Assembly (NCBI RefSeq): GCF_024649945.1
Contig: NZ_JANKMS010000001.1
Location: forward strand, 496,001-560,000
DNA: 64,000 nucleotides
Direction: 5' to 3'
From: Flavobacterium panacis
GTDB lineage: Bacteria; Bacteroidota; Bacteroidia; Flavobacteriales; Flavobacteriaceae
Positions 1-9,696 of this stretch are shown here, piece after piece. The position numbers and the translations under genes are program-made. The notes beneath the pieces are model-generated. The model was not told the origin of the DNA. It did no database searches and saw nothing but the letters and a program-made list of their open reading frames with translations. Every line of letters begins with the position of its first letter. Position 1 is the stretch's first letter.

Positions 1-383
1 GCAGGCAATTCTTTGGGCAGTTCTGATACATCACTTATAAAAAAATCTAAAAATGGAATCAGAATCAGACCAGCCAGAAAAATAAAAGTACCAATCCCTT
101 CGTACACTTTGGCGTAATAATTCATCAGTTTGGCAACCTTGATTTCGTCATTTACTGCCAGTGGCGAATACATGGCATATATAACTGCTGTTCCAAAACC
201 TATTTCTGCAAAGGACAGTACAGAAAGTATATTGGTAAATAATCCATTAATACCTAAATAGGCTGCTCCTAAAGTTTTTATAAAAATGGTTCGTACCGCA
301 AAATTTAAAACAATCGTTGCTAGTTGTCCTATTAAAGCTGCCGCAGAATTCTTTATGGAACTGCGGGTTCTGTTTGTTGTCAT
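1..383 (-). CDS. Polysaccharide flippase (Wzx-like), partial, 3' end beyond left edge
   Basis: Only the first 127 residues are present; the gene runs off the left edge. The start MTTNRTRSSIKNSAAALIGQ is followed by long hydrophobic helices (about residues 12-35, 45-70 and 95-118), with the charged N-terminus and helix spacing typical of Wzx/RfbX oligosaccharide translocases of the MATE/MVF superfamily. These flip undecaprenyl-linked repeat units across the inner membrane. It is last in the visible leftward string of glycosyltransferase and Wzy-like genes, 25 bp after the acyltransferase, which fits this role. The C-terminal two thirds cannot be checked. Confidence 0.75.
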   Translation of the reverse strand, partial: MTTNRTRSSIKNSAAALIGQLATIVLNFAVRTIFIKTLGAAYLGINGLFTNILSVLSFAEIGFGTAVIYAMYSPLAVNDEIKVAKLMNYYAKVYEGIGTFIFLAGLILIPFLDFFISDVSELPKELP

Positions 384-408
384 TAAAAACTAAAATTTTA
401 AAATCATA

Positions 409-1092
409 TTACTTCTCCCAATGGATATCTCTCTTCACCATTACTGCCGGAACGCCGCCAATGATTATATTGGGCTCGAAGAAAGATCTTGTTACGATTG
501 ATCCCAAAGCAATAATACTATCATCTCCTATCGTAACTCCTTTAAGAATGAATGAATAACTGGCAATCCAGACATGGTTGCCTATCTTAATGGGTTTGTT
601 TTGATTAATCACTTTATTCTCTTGATTATAAACAACATGACCATCTCCATCTCGGATGTGAATATCCCAGCCAGCGAGTATATTTTTACCAAAAGTTATG
701 GAAGTATTACTTGCGCAAAAGAAATTCTGATTTGCCGTAAAATTTTCACCAAAAATTATTTTTCCTTCATTATCGGCTCTTAGAGAAACTCCTCGGGCAA
801 AATGTGCTTTTCCTTCAAAAATAACTTTACATTGTTTTTTGATGATCCAGTAGCTAAAGCGGTTGCATTCGTTTCCTTCAGCTCCTTCACCCCAGCCCAG
901 CTTAATCATTCCAAATTTTGCTTTTGAATTTAATACGACTGTATTTCTATGCAACGAGCATAATTTAGTTCTATAATCGACCAGTATCGGAAGCTTAAAG
1001 GCTGTTTTGGGTTCAAACAAACAGAAATTGAAATAAATGGTTTTTGGTAAGCTTAAACTTAAGCGAATTATCTTTTTTATTAAATGGATCAT
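409..1092 (-). CDS. Hexapeptide-repeat O-acyltransferase (LbetaH family)
   Basis: The 227-residue protein has left-handed beta-helix hexapeptide repeats from about residue 90 to the C-terminus, including the stretch IGNHVWIASYSFILKGVTIG near residues 170-190 and a closing IIGGVPAVMV. This is the layout of WcaF/NodL/CysE-type acetyltransferases that use acetyl-CoA to decorate sugars. The N-terminal 80 residues are less conserved. The gene overlaps the upstream glycosyltransferase gene by 4 bp (ATGA-type coupling), so it probably acetylates the repeat unit or a sugar precursor of this polysaccharide. The substrate cannot be read from the sequence. Confidence 0.8.
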   Translation of the reverse strand: MIHLIKKIIRLSLSLPKTIYFNFCLFEPKTAFKLPILVDYRTKLCSLHRNTVVLNSKAKFGMIKLGWGEGAEGNECNRFSYWIIKKQCKVIFEGKAHFARGVSLRADNEGKIIFGENFTANQNFFCASNTSITFGKNILAGWDIHIRDGDGHVVYNQENKVINQNKPIKIGNHVWIASYSFILKGVTIGDDSIIALGSIVTRSFFEPNIIIGGVPAVMVKRDIHWEK

Positions 1093-2216
1093 AATTGCTT
1101 GTTTACCGTATTACATAATTTAATTATGGCTTCTCCTGCGTTAGTCCAGCTGTATTGTTTAGCATTTTTATATCCTGCTTCTATCAACTCATTTCTAAAT
1201 TGCTCATCAAGAATAATACGTTCCATTGCCGCTGTAGTTTCTTCAATCTTAAATGGATCTACCAAAACAGCAGCATTTCCGGCAACTTCAGGCATAGAAG
1301 AAATATTCGAAGTAATTACTGGAGTTCCTGCTGCCATAGCTTCTATAATGGGAAGTCCAAAACCTTCATAAGATGAAATAAAAGCCATTGCTAAAGCCAA
1401 TTTATAGAGAGCTGGTTTGTCTTCTTCGTCAATGTAGGGAGTAAAAAAAACCTGCTTTTCTATGTGAAGATCTACTGCGAGTTTCTTTAATTCTTCATTT
1501 CCCTGAGTGATAACAAGTCTGACTTCTTCTCTAATATCATCAGAAAGCAAAGCATAAGCGCGAATCAGATTGTCAACATTTTTGTGTTTTCTGATGCCGC
1601 CTAAATAAACCACAAACTTATCTGGAAGCTGATATTTTTTGCTTATTTCCTTAAGCTTTTCGTCTTTTATTTGTTTGTTGTAAACCTTAAAATCAACTCC
1701 GTTGGGTACTACAAAAATTTTGTTTTTATCATATAAAAACTCCGAAAGAATGTCTTTTTTAGATGCTTCTGAAATGGTAATCAAATAATCAGAATGTTTG
1801 ATTGCATAAGCAATATCATTATGATAATCTGATTGAATGCTGTTGTTTTCTGTTGTTGTTCGTAAAGGAATTAAATCATGAATAGTTGTAATTACAAGCC
1901 CCTCGTAACGAACTCTTGGTATTTTATAAGTCAGGAACAAATTTATAGGCGCCGAACTTGCCGCCATGGCGTGGTAATAAAAAGGCAAAGGATTTTTTAA
2001 TAATCTTGAATAAACCGCTTTAGCAGGAATTCTTGAATATTTTACAGGAAATGGAAATCGTGCCAAATCCTTTTCTTTTACACCTCTAACAAAATTAAAA
2101 CAACCCGAAATGCTATATGATTTATGCCGATTTAATTGCTCTATTAACTTATTGGCAAAAAGTGCAATTCCTGAACCTTGATTGTTTACTGGCTGAAGGT
2201 TTACATTTATTTTCAT
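1089..2216 (-). CDS. Glycosyltransferase, GT4 family
   Basis: This 375-residue GT-B fold protein has an N-terminal acceptor half and a C-terminal nucleotide-sugar half. The donor-site signature EGFGLPIIEAMAAGTPVITS is clear near residue 285 (the E-x7-E motif of GT4), and FVVPNGVD near residue 170 marks the inter-domain region. It lies 2 bp downstream of another GT4 gene and overlaps the acyltransferase gene, so these genes are translationally linked. It should add one sugar to the lipid-linked repeat unit on the cytoplasmic face of the inner membrane. Donor and linkage are unknown; members use GDP-mannose, UDP-glucose and others. Confidence 0.85.
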   Translation of the reverse strand: MKINVNLQPVNNQGSGIALFANKLIEQLNRHKSYSISGCFNFVRGVKEKDLARFPFPVKYSRIPAKAVYSRLLKNPLPFYYHAMAASSAPINLFLTYKIPRVRYEGLVITTIHDLIPLRTTTENNSIQSDYHNDIAYAIKHSDYLITISEASKKDILSEFLYDKNKIFVVPNGVDFKVYNKQIKDEKLKEISKKYQLPDKFVVYLGGIRKHKNVDNLIRAYALLSDDIREEVRLVITQGNEELKKLAVDLHIEKQVFFTPYIDEEDKPALYKLALAMAFISSYEGFGLPIIEAMAAGTPVITSNISSMPEVAGNAAVLVDPFKIEETTAAMERIILDEQFRNELIEAGYKNAKQYSWTNAGEAIIKLCNTVNKQL

Positions 2217-2218
2217 GA

Positions 2219-3508
2219 TTAGATTGCTGGTTTAAGCTGCTGATAAAATTTTTCATAGTTTGCTGCTGCATTGCATCGTTCTTCCCAGATTTTTCTTGAA
2301 TTCACGCACATTTCATCGAATTGTCTTGCTTCCATTGAAGCTATTTTAGAAAGAATATCAACCAGTTCTTGAATAGCAAAATCTTTATCCAATAAAAAGC
2401 CATTTACATCATTTTCAACAATCTCAGCAGTTCCTCCTACATTGGTGGCTATTATTATTTTACCAAAAGACATAGCTTCCATAATAGAAACTGGTACTCC
2501 TTCATTTTCGCTTACGTTGATAAAAACATCATAAGGTTTAACAGCATAATGCTCAAGCACTTTTTCATTGCTGTAAGCTCCCATTAAGGTGACAGAAACC
2601 AAAGGATTATTGAGTTGTGCTACTTTGTTTTTGATCATTTCAAATTCTTCTCCATCTCCGTAATGCACCCATTCTGTTTGAACTGAAAGCTTTGAAACAG
2701 CTTCAAGAATAGCAGATACTCTTTTAACGGGTCTCATCCAGGAACACGATACTATACGAAGTGTTTCGCTTTTAGGAAAGATCTTTACTCCTTTATCCAA
2801 ACAGCCTAATCGTGATAATTTTAATTTTTCACTGTATCTCGGATACCAATTTTTCAGATATGTTATCCCGTCTTTTGAAATCGAATGCACCTCATTCATA
2901 TTCGATAAAATATACCTTCTCATAGGCAAATAAAGACCTGCATCGGCATATTCATAAAGATCAAATCGATGGCATCGTGTTATTTCTTTTTCAATATGAA
3001 TGCTATTTTGAAACCTCTTTTTTAATTCAATAATGACAAAAGCACTGATATGCATCCAATAGGAATACAAGGTGATATCGCAATCTTTATACTTTTCTTT
3101 TAAAATACGATCCAGAGTATTTAAAGTGTTATGTGCAATAAACAGAAAAAGAAACAGTTGTTTGATATTTCTAAGTGTAAATCTGCCAGTACGTGCCAAA
3201 AGCCGTAATTCTTTATACAATTTTAAATCGGTAAGAGTCTGCAAAAGAAGCTTTGGAATTGCCTGCCAGCTTTTATAAGAAAAGGCACTGTTATAAAATG
3301 TAACGTGCTCTTTTGGCTTTTTATAAATAATATCCTGAGCTGTTTTGGGTCCGTTTACCAAAATTGGAAAACAGATGATTTCATCAAAACCTACTGCATA
3401 TTCCAATTCATTAGACAAAAAATCCTCCGATTTTCCATAAGGAAACTGCGTATTTACTACAAGGAGCACTTTTCTTTTTATATTATCTGTATGGCTTGTA
3501 TTTTTCAT
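2219..3508 (-). CDS. Glycosyltransferase, GT4 family
   Basis: This 429-residue GT-B enzyme has a C-terminal donor motif NEGVPVSIMEAMSFGK (E-x7-E) around residue 345 and the loop IVSCSWMRPVKR near residue 240, typical of GT4 enzymes related to WcaL/AmsK colanic-acid glycosyltransferases. The region after the N-terminus (VNTQFPYGKSEDFLSNELEY) resembles the start of that group. It is 4 bp downstream of the Wzy-like gene and 2 bp upstream of the next glycosyltransferase, so it belongs to the same transcript. It probably extends the repeat unit; sugar specificity is unknown. Confidence 0.8.
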   Translation of the reverse strand: MKNTSHTDNIKRKVLLVVNTQFPYGKSEDFLSNELEYAVGFDEIICFPILVNGPKTAQDIIYKKPKEHVTFYNSAFSYKSWQAIPKLLLQTLTDLKLYKELRLLARTGRFTLRNIKQLFLFLFIAHNTLNTLDRILKEKYKDCDITLYSYWMHISAFVIIELKKRFQNSIHIEKEITRCHRFDLYEYADAGLYLPMRRYILSNMNEVHSISKDGITYLKNWYPRYSEKLKLSRLGCLDKGVKIFPKSETLRIVSCSWMRPVKRVSAILEAVSKLSVQTEWVHYGDGEEFEMIKNKVAQLNNPLVSVTLMGAYSNEKVLEHYAVKPYDVFINVSENEGVPVSIMEAMSFGKIIIATNVGGTAEIVENDVNGFLLDKDFAIQELVDILSKIASMEARQFDEMCVNSRKIWEERCNAAANYEKFYQQLKPAI

Positions 3509-3512
3509 TTTT

Positions 3513-5003
3513 TTAAACTGCAGCTCCTCCTGCTGATGTATAATTCAGGCTTACTCTTGTGAAACTATTGACTTTTCTATATTGATTAATTTTTGAAATT
3601 CCCATACGATTTACCCATAAGACAAACCAGTAAAAAAGAATGTATTTACTCCAGCAGAAAATAATAGTCTGAAGACAATAGCAATGTACCAGTCCCATAA
3701 GAATGGACATCCAGATATACATATACTTGTAATACAGATCTTTCGCAACTTTAGAAGCTGCTTCCATTCTGACTAACAGCATAATCATTACATAATTTCC
3801 CAAAATTAGAACTGGCCAACCTAGCATATTGCCACCAATAATTAAAAAACCACCAGACAACGACAACATTTGTCCTCTGTCATCTCTTTGTTTTAATGAA
3901 TCTTTAAAAATATCAGAGGAAGAACGTAGCTCTTTTAGACTATTAGAAAGCGTTTTAAATCCAGGAAGATCCGATAAACCTGAAAGACCGTCTGAAAAAT
4001 CTTTAATCAGAGCTTCATTAGACTTCACCGAACTCAAACCGATTGACGCCTGATAAGAACGTGCAACTGTCCAAAGACCGTTGGTATATTCTTCTATAAA
4101 ATTAGACGTTACTGCATTAGAATCCTGCGTTTCAAAAGTTCCTGCATTATCCTCAGCAAACTGTTTATTCATATAAGACAACACCATAATGATGATGGCA
4201 AAAGGCAACAAAACAGCCAATATTCTGGTCTTTAACTTCGGATAACTTACAATCAAAATGGTTATTGTAGCAATTGCTGTTTCATAAATCAACGAACGGT
4301 TACTTCCGAAATAGGATATAAAATTGAAAATAGCAGCGGCAACTCCCAAACTGAAATAGAACTGAAAACCTGCTGTATTTCTGCTGTATTTCTTGGCTTC
4401 TGCAAGCAGTAATATGAAAACAAAAATCTTTAAACTGTTAAAAATAGTCGCATCAAATACCACAGCAACCTTTGAAACTGATTCTTTCAATGCCAATATA
4501 TTAAGTCCAGGTATCCAAGAATTTAAACGAACTAAAAGAAATAAAAAATATACCATCAGTATTCTTTTTCCATAAGAATTAAGCGGTAACTGTTGACGTG
4601 AAATATCTCTCTTCTGATACTTTTTTATATAAAAAGGAAACCATCTTTTTATGACCATACAGGCAATAAAAAGTTCAACTGCATAAATAAAAATAGCCGT
4701 TTCGTATGAAGCTGCTTTGGCTTCTGGCATCCTGAAATTTAATTTTCCTTCTGAAAGCGTAATTAAAAAAGGTTGAATAATATATCGAACAAAAACAATA
4801 CTGTAATAAATTTTCAAACCTATTCCCTCTTTATGATAACGCAGTATGGTATTGCCGTAAATAGATACACAAACGGTAAAAATCAAAGGAATCAAAAACA
4901 GTAACTCAAGACCATTTCGCGGAACCGGCTGGTGATAGATATAATAGCTGTCTACTATACCTAACAGAGCCAATGCAATTGTAATATAATTAAGATTCTT
5001 CAA
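3513..5003 (-). CDS. Probable Wzy-type polysaccharide polymerase (multi-pass membrane protein)
   Basis: The 496-residue protein is mostly hydrophobic, with around ten predicted membrane helices. A large polar loop at about residues 265-380 contains many charged residues and lies between helices, as in Wzy O-antigen polymerases, where a large periplasmic loop takes part in catalysis. Sequence conservation in this family is very low, so the call rests on topology and on position between glycosyltransferase genes in a locus that also has a Wzx-like gene and otherwise lacks a polymerase. No other polymerase candidate is visible in the window. Confidence 0.65.
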   Translation of the reverse strand: MKNLNYITIALALLGIVDSYYIYHQPVPRNGLELLFLIPLIFTVCVSIYGNTILRYHKEGIGLKIYYSIVFVRYIIQPFLITLSEGKLNFRMPEAKAASYETAIFIYAVELFIACMVIKRWFPFYIKKYQKRDISRQQLPLNSYGKRILMVYFLFLLVRLNSWIPGLNILALKESVSKVAVVFDATIFNSLKIFVFILLLAEAKKYSRNTAGFQFYFSLGVAAAIFNFISYFGSNRSLIYETAIATITILIVSYPKLKTRILAVLLPFAIIIMVLSYMNKQFAEDNAGTFETQDSNAVTSNFIEEYTNGLWTVARSYQASIGLSSVKSNEALIKDFSDGLSGLSDLPGFKTLSNSLKELRSSSDIFKDSLKQRDDRGQMLSLSGGFLIIGGNMLGWPVLILGNYVMIMLLVRMEAASKVAKDLYYKYMYIWMSILMGLVHCYCLQTIIFCWSKYILFYWFVLWVNRMGISKINQYRKVNSFTRVSLNYTSAGGAAV

Positions 5004-5004
5004 A

Positions 5005-6135
5005 CTAAACCTCTGCGTTAAAATATTCTATAACTCCCTGAAGCGTAACAAACATATCACATCTTTTTTGTGAAGCAGAGCGGATTTTTTCTCCAATAAT
5101 CACAGCTGTATTCTGGTACATTTTTTTGTAAAATGCAATAACTTCTTCTATGACAACAGGAGTTTCATCTGCACTAATCTGATGAACATATTTTGCATTA
5201 TCCTGATTCGAAAAGGCATCTACAGCATACGAAGAAATCATAGGCAAACCTTTAGCAGCATATTCTTTTGATTTTATCGTACTTTCTGTTTTTAATCCAA
5301 TTCGGTGAATGGCAATCGAGTTAACGGCAATATCTGCTTTCTCATACAGAGCATCCAGATCATTACCACTTTTGAAGCCGTAAAATATCACATGCTTTTC
5401 CAGACCATATTGCTCCACAAGTGCTTTGTATTTAATGATTTCGTCACCTTCTCCAACCAAATGGTAGACAATATTCACATTACCTCCATTTTGGTAATAT
5501 GTTTTAATTCCTTCTATCAATCGGTCATAACCGTGACAGCTCATCGTAAGCGATACCGAAATCAAATGTATTTCGTTTTCATTGTAGACTTTCTGCTGTA
5601 CAGGAATTACATTTTCGTAGATAATACCATTCATTGTATTTATCGTATTGATACCAAAAATCTTCTTATCATTTGAATAAGTGACAATTCGACCTGCATA
5701 AAGTCTCAATAGAAAATTAGACGAAGCATCCATTGCATAGCGTAGCTTTCCTCCTTTCCACTTCAAAAGCTCATGTCTGTAAGGAAAAGTCGGAATTTCG
5801 ATGGCAATCTTTCTTGCTTTTCTTTTTAATATTCTAAGAGAGTTCAGAAACAAAAAATCGCAAAGATGATATCTGGTATAAATAAAACTATAATTATTAA
5901 CGGATAGTTTTTCATTAATGAATGAATACATTTTAAGTCTTCTGTTTGCTTTATCCAGTGGTATGGTTTCAAAAAAATCGTTATTAATATAATAAAGACA
6001 ATCAGGACCATAAGACAACAGCGTCACATTATAAGATTTAGTAAAAACCTTGTATTGATTTAGTATTTTTTTTGACACTCCATTCAATTTTTCAAAATCA
6101 ATTATCACCGGTGCGATATACAATAATTGCTTCAT
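5005..6135 (-). CDS. Glycosyltransferase, GT4-like
   Basis: The 376-residue protein starts MKQLLYIAPVIIDFEKLNGV and has a GT-B C-terminal half: LVGEGDEIIKYKALVEQYGL (about residues 225-245), VIFYGFKSGNDLDALYEKAD, and a degenerate donor motif STIKSKEYAAKGLPMISS near residue 285 where the first Glu of E-x7-E is less clear. It is the first of the glycosyltransferase block, one base upstream of the Wzy-like gene, with about 90 bp to the histidine kinase gene upstream. Whether it starts a separate transcript is not clear. Its sugar specificity is unknown. Confidence 0.75.
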   Translation of the reverse strand: MKQLLYIAPVIIDFEKLNGVSKKILNQYKVFTKSYNVTLLSYGPDCLYYINNDFFETIPLDKANRRLKMYSFINEKLSVNNYSFIYTRYHLCDFLFLNSLRILKRKARKIAIEIPTFPYRHELLKWKGGKLRYAMDASSNFLLRLYAGRIVTYSNDKKIFGINTINTMNGIIYENVIPVQQKVYNENEIHLISVSLTMSCHGYDRLIEGIKTYYQNGGNVNIVYHLVGEGDEIIKYKALVEQYGLEKHVIFYGFKSGNDLDALYEKADIAVNSIAIHRIGLKTESTIKSKEYAAKGLPMISSYAVDAFSNQDNAKYVHQISADETPVVIEEVIAFYKKMYQNTAVIIGEKIRSASQKRCDMFVTLQGVIEYFNAEV

Positions 6136-6224
6136 TTCTTTCTAAAAGTATTATTTTTAATAAATGTTGAGTGTATGTTTAAATTTCTTAAAAACCTTAT
6201 TTTAAAACCAATAAACTACTTTAT

Positions 6225-6956
6225 TTAATTCTCGTCTTTAAAGTTTTTTAATTCTAAAATGAAGCAGGTTCCTTTACCTTGAACAGATTTTACCTGAACT
6301 GTTCCTCCTAAAATTTCAACCGTTTGCTTTACAATATAAAGTCCAATTCCGTAACCTTCGATAGTATTTGAAGCTCTGAAAAACTGATCAAATATTTTCT
6401 CCTGATACGCTGTTGCAATACCAATTCCGTTATCTGAAACTTTAAGTTGAAGTCTATCATTCTCTAAATAACCTTCTACAACTATCTCCTTTTCAAGACT
6501 AACATTATTATGATATTTGACCGCATTGGCTATTAAATTTTCTAATAAGGTATTCAGTCTGAATTTATCCGAAAAGAAAGCTTCTTTTTGCTGAATGTTA
6601 ATCTCAAAACGAATTCCCAATGTTTTCATCTCATGCGAGAAAATTTCAGCCGCTTCTCTAACCGTTTCTTCAATCGAAATAGAGCTGATCTGTAGTTCTG
6701 AAGCGCTATTTTTAGAATTTTTAAGATTATTGCGAATGGTCTGGTCAAGATGAAATACTCGGTTTTTGACCATTCTGATATATTCGAGCGTACTCTCTTC
6801 TTTTGTTTCTTCTTCTATTAAAGAAACCAGTGTTTTTAGGGCATTTACTGGCGAAAGCAAATCATGTGATACTCTGAAAGCAAAACTTTCCAGATTTTTA
6901 TTCAAAGTTTTTAAATCACTTACTCTGCTCCTTTTTCCCTCATTTAGAATTCTCAT
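6225..6956 (-). CDS. Sensor histidine kinase, minimal (no sensor domain)
   Basis: The 243 residues are almost entirely kinase core. The phospho-acceptor is His31 in RVSHDLLSP. ATP-binding boxes follow: N box ENLIANAVKY, G1 DNGIGIA, F box FDQFFRAS and G2 GYGIGLYIVKQ. There is no membrane segment and no PAS or GAF domain, so the kinase is cytoplasmic and must take its signal from a partner. The frame stays open upstream and overlaps the end of the preceding gene, so a non-ATG start could add residues; the ATG at 6956 is used here. It follows a small receiver-like gene and sits inside the polysaccharide locus, so the two may control polysaccharide production or related surface behaviour. Confidence 0.85.
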   Translation of the reverse strand: MRILNEGKRSRVSDLKTLNKNLESFAFRVSHDLLSPVNALKTLVSLIEEETKEESTLEYIRMVKNRVFHLDQTIRNNLKNSKNSASELQISSISIEETVREAAEIFSHEMKTLGIRFEINIQQKEAFFSDKFRLNTLLENLIANAVKYHNNVSLEKEIVVEGYLENDRLQLKVSDNGIGIATAYQEKIFDQFFRASNTIEGYGIGLYIVKQTVEILGGTVQVKSVQGKGTCFILELKNFKDEN

Positions 6957-6997
6957 TTTACTTAATTTTATACTAAAATCTGAAGTTGTAACATTCT

Positions 6998-7375
6998 TTA
7001 TCTACAAACTGGATGTGAAGCGTCAACATTAAATTTTTCCTCAAAATAAACACGGAGATCATTTCTGAAGCCTCTTTTTGTGTCTAAGCACTCTAAAACC
7101 TCAATATTTTGAATGTTTATAAACTTGTTAAGGAACTGCGGACAATGATTACACACCAATAAAGGAATTCCGAATGAATTGACTCTCAGCAGATCTATCA
7201 AATCATTTTCTTCATAAAAAACAAAAACGATTAAAGATAGATCACTGGTCATTTCATGTCCATAAAGAATATCTGTTTTATGACCTGCTTCAAAATTGAT
7301 ATCCTTAAACTCATATTTCAAAAATCTCGAGAAATAATGAAATTTATCATATACCATTACTTTGTTCTCATCCAT
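6998..7375 (-). CDS. Small hypothetical protein, possibly a degenerate receiver-like domain
   Basis: I do not recognise a named family. The 125 residues alternate predicted strands and helices in receiver-domain order: KVMVYDKF, then helix FSRFLKYEF, then LSLIVFVFYEE, then a helix leading to IPLLVCNH, then INIQNIEVLECL. The Asp pair, phosphorylated Asp and Lys of an active receiver are not visible, so it would be a pseudo-receiver if the fold assignment is right. It ends 41 bp before the sensorless histidine kinase gene and is co-directional with it. I infer that it is the kinase's partner. The gene is separated from the GDP-fucose genes by about 155 bp with no gene. Confidence 0.6.
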   Translation of the reverse strand: MDENKVMVYDKFHYFSRFLKYEFKDINFEAGHKTDILYGHEMTSDLSLIVFVFYEENDLIDLLRVNSFGIPLLVCNHCPQFLNKFINIQNIEVLECLDTKRGFRNDLRVYFEEKFNVDASHPVCR

Positions 7376-7530
7376 AACTTTTTATTTTTAAATTAAAACT
7401 ATATTGAATATTCGTTTGTATAAAATAATTGGGAGCTGAAAATATAAAATGGGGCTGCTAAACTATATTTCTAATTCTTTATCTGACTTTGGTTTAAGGC
7501 AAGACTTTACTTCTATGAAAACACTACAGA

Positions 7531-8493
7531 TTACGAGCCGATAGAAACTTCTTTGAGGTTTTCAGTATTGGCCAGAAACCATTTGTATGTAGCTTCAATA
7601 CCTTCTTTAAGATCAACTTGTTGTTTCCATCCTAATTCTTGCATTTTAGAACTGTCCATCAGTTTTCGTGGTGTTCCGTCAGGCATTGTGGTATCCCAAA
7701 TAATTTCTCCCTCGTGTCCTACGGCGCTTTGAATTAGGACTGCCAGTTCTTTAATACTTAAATCTTTTCCTGATCCAACGTTGTATAAATAATCTGGCAG
7801 CTTGTTTTCTAAAGCAAACACAACAGCCTGAGCCATATCATCTACATGAAGAAATTCTCTCATGGGTGTTCCTGTTCCCCAAAGAATTACATCGCTATGA
7901 TTATTCTCTTTGGCTTCATGAAATTTTCTGATCATAGCAGGCAGAACATGTGAGCTTTTTAAATCAAAATTATCATGAATGCCGTATAAATTGGTAGGCA
8001 TTAAACTCACATAATCTTTAGCAAATTGTTTGCGAACTGCTTCACAAGCTTTAATTCCTGAAATTTTTGCTAAAGCATACCATTCATTGGTTGATTCTAA
8101 CGGAGCCGTCAATAAATAATCTTCTCGAAGCGGTTGAGGCGCCATTTTAGGATAAATACAAGAACTTCCTAAAAAAATAAATTTCTCTATTCCGGTCTTT
8201 AAAGCTGTATCAATCAGATTATTCTGGATTTGCATGTTTTCCATAATAAACTGATACGGATAATTATTGTTTGCCAAAATCCCTCCTACTTTTGCTGCCG
8301 CATCAATTACAGCCTGTGGTTTTTCTTTTTCAAAAAATGCCTGAACTGCTTTCTGATCTCTCAAATCCAATTCTTTACTGGATTGACCGATTAGATTATG
8401 AAAGCCTTGGTTTTCCAATGCTCTCCAGACTGCAGAACCAACCATACCTTTATGTCCCGCAATGTATATTTTAGCTGATTTCTCTATTCTCAT
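7531..8493 (-). CDS. fcl: GDP-L-fucose synthase
   Basis: This is an extended short-chain dehydrogenase of 320 residues, the normal family length. It has the NAD(P) motif GHKGMVGSAVWRALE at residues 13-27 and the catalytic Ser-Tyr-Lys set (GSSCIYP, then YALAKISG). It epimerises and reduces GDP-4-keto-6-deoxymannose to GDP-L-fucose with NADPH. It starts 1 bp after the gmd stop codon, so both steps from GDP-mannose are co-translated. The product is a donor for the polysaccharide built by the downstream glycosyltransferases. Confidence 0.95.
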   Translation of the reverse strand: MRIEKSAKIYIAGHKGMVGSAVWRALENQGFHNLIGQSSKELDLRDQKAVQAFFEKEKPQAVIDAAAKVGGILANNNYPYQFIMENMQIQNNLIDTALKTGIEKFIFLGSSCIYPKMAPQPLREDYLLTAPLESTNEWYALAKISGIKACEAVRKQFAKDYVSLMPTNLYGIHDNFDLKSSHVLPAMIRKFHEAKENNHSDVILWGTGTPMREFLHVDDMAQAVVFALENKLPDYLYNVGSGKDLSIKELAVLIQSAVGHEGEIIWDTTMPDGTPRKLMDSSKMQELGWKQQVDLKEGIEATYKWFLANTENLKEVSIGS

Positions 8494-8494
8494 T

Positions 8495-9619
8495 TTACTC
8501 GTAATAATTCATTGTCTGATATCCTGCTTCTTCCAAATGATGGTCTTTCTGCATTACTTTTATATCCGACTGCATCATATCGTTTATCAAATCCTGAAGA
8601 TCGTATTCTGGTACCCAGCCTAATTTGGTATTTGCTTTTGTAGCATCTCCAATTAACAATTCTACTTCTGTCGGACGGAAATAACGAGGATTCACTGCCA
8701 AAACTTCTTTACCTGTTTCAATTTGAAAATCAGGATTATGGCAGGCTACCACAAAAGCTTTTTCTTCTACACCAGTTCCTTTAAACTCAATATCAACACC
8801 AACATAAGCAAAGCTCATTCGCACAAAATCACGAACGGTAGTCGTTGTTCCTGTAGCAATTACCCAGTCTTCTGGTTCATCTGCCTGAAGAATCATCCAC
8901 ATCATACGTACATAATCCTTGGCATGTCCCCAATCTCTTTGGGCATCCAGATTTCCTAAATAAAATTTATCCTGTAGTCCTAAAGCAATTCTTGAAACAG
9001 CACGTGTAATTTTTCTGGTTACAAATGTTTCACCACGAATAGGAGATTCATGGTTGAATAAAATTCCATTGCAAGCATACATTCCATAAGCCTCTCTATA
9101 GTTTACCGTAATCCAGTAAGCATACATTTTAGCCACTGCATAAGGTGATCTCGGATAAAAAGGCGTTTTCTCTGACTGTGGTACTTCTTGCACTTTTCCG
9201 TATAATTCAGATGTAGAAGCCTGATAAATACGAGTCTTTTTTTCAAGACCCAAAAGACGCACTGCATCTAAAATTCGTAATGTTCCCAAGCCATCTGCAT
9301 TACCTGTATATTCAGGTACTTCAAAAGAAACCTGAACATGGCTCATTGCCGCAAGATTGTAAATTTCATCTGGTTGTATTTCCTGAATTAGACGAATTAA
9401 ATTCGTACTATCTGTCATCTCACCATAATGAAGTATAAAACGTTGGTTGTCTACGTGAGGATCTTGATACAAATGATCGATACGATCGGTATTAAATAAA
9501 GAAGAACGTCTTTTAAGTCCGTGAACGATATACCTTTTTTTAAGTAAAAACTCGCTTAAGTATGCGCCGTCTTGTCCCGTAATCCCGGTAATTAAAGCTA
9601 TTTTTGGTGTGTTAGTCAT
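8495..9619 (-). CDS. gmd: GDP-mannose 4,6-dehydratase
   Basis: The 374-residue extended SDR has the N-terminal NADP motif [18 protein letters not shown], the family signature [15 protein letters not shown], the catalytic region [15 protein letters not shown] and [10 protein letters not shown] (Tyr-x3-Lys). It converts GDP-D-mannose to GDP-4-keto-6-deoxy-D-mannose, the substrate of the adjacent fucose synthase. Length and motif order match gmd of other bacteria. It lies between the mannose-1-phosphate guanylyltransferase and fcl genes in pathway order. Confidence 0.96.
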   Translation of the reverse strand: MTNTPKIALITGITGQDGAYLSEFLLKKRYIVHGLKRRSSLFNTDRIDHLYQDPHVDNQRFILHYGEMTDSTNLIRLIQEIQPDEIYNLAAMSHVQVSFEVPEYTGNADGLGTLRILDAVRLLGLEKKTRIYQASTSELYGKVQEVPQSEKTPFYPRSPYAVAKMYAYWITVNYREAYGMYACNGILFNHESPIRGETFVTRKITRAVSRIALGLQDKFYLGNLDAQRDWGHAKDYVRMMWMILQADEPEDWVIATGTTTTVRDFVRMSFAYVGVDIEFKGTGVEEKAFVVACHNPDFQIETGKEVLAVNPRYFRPTEVELLIGDATKANTKLGWVPEYDLQDLINDMMQSDIKVMQKDHHLEEAGYQTMNYYE

Positions 9620-9696
9620 AATATGATATTATAGAGTTTGGTGGGTATTGTATTTTTTGTTTTTGGATTTTCTGATCTGTCTTAAAAACAGTTCTA

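Noticed and set aside
5305..5676. A 123-codon open frame opposite the glycosyltransferase gene
   Set aside because: Shadow of a well supported GT4-like gene; no motif.
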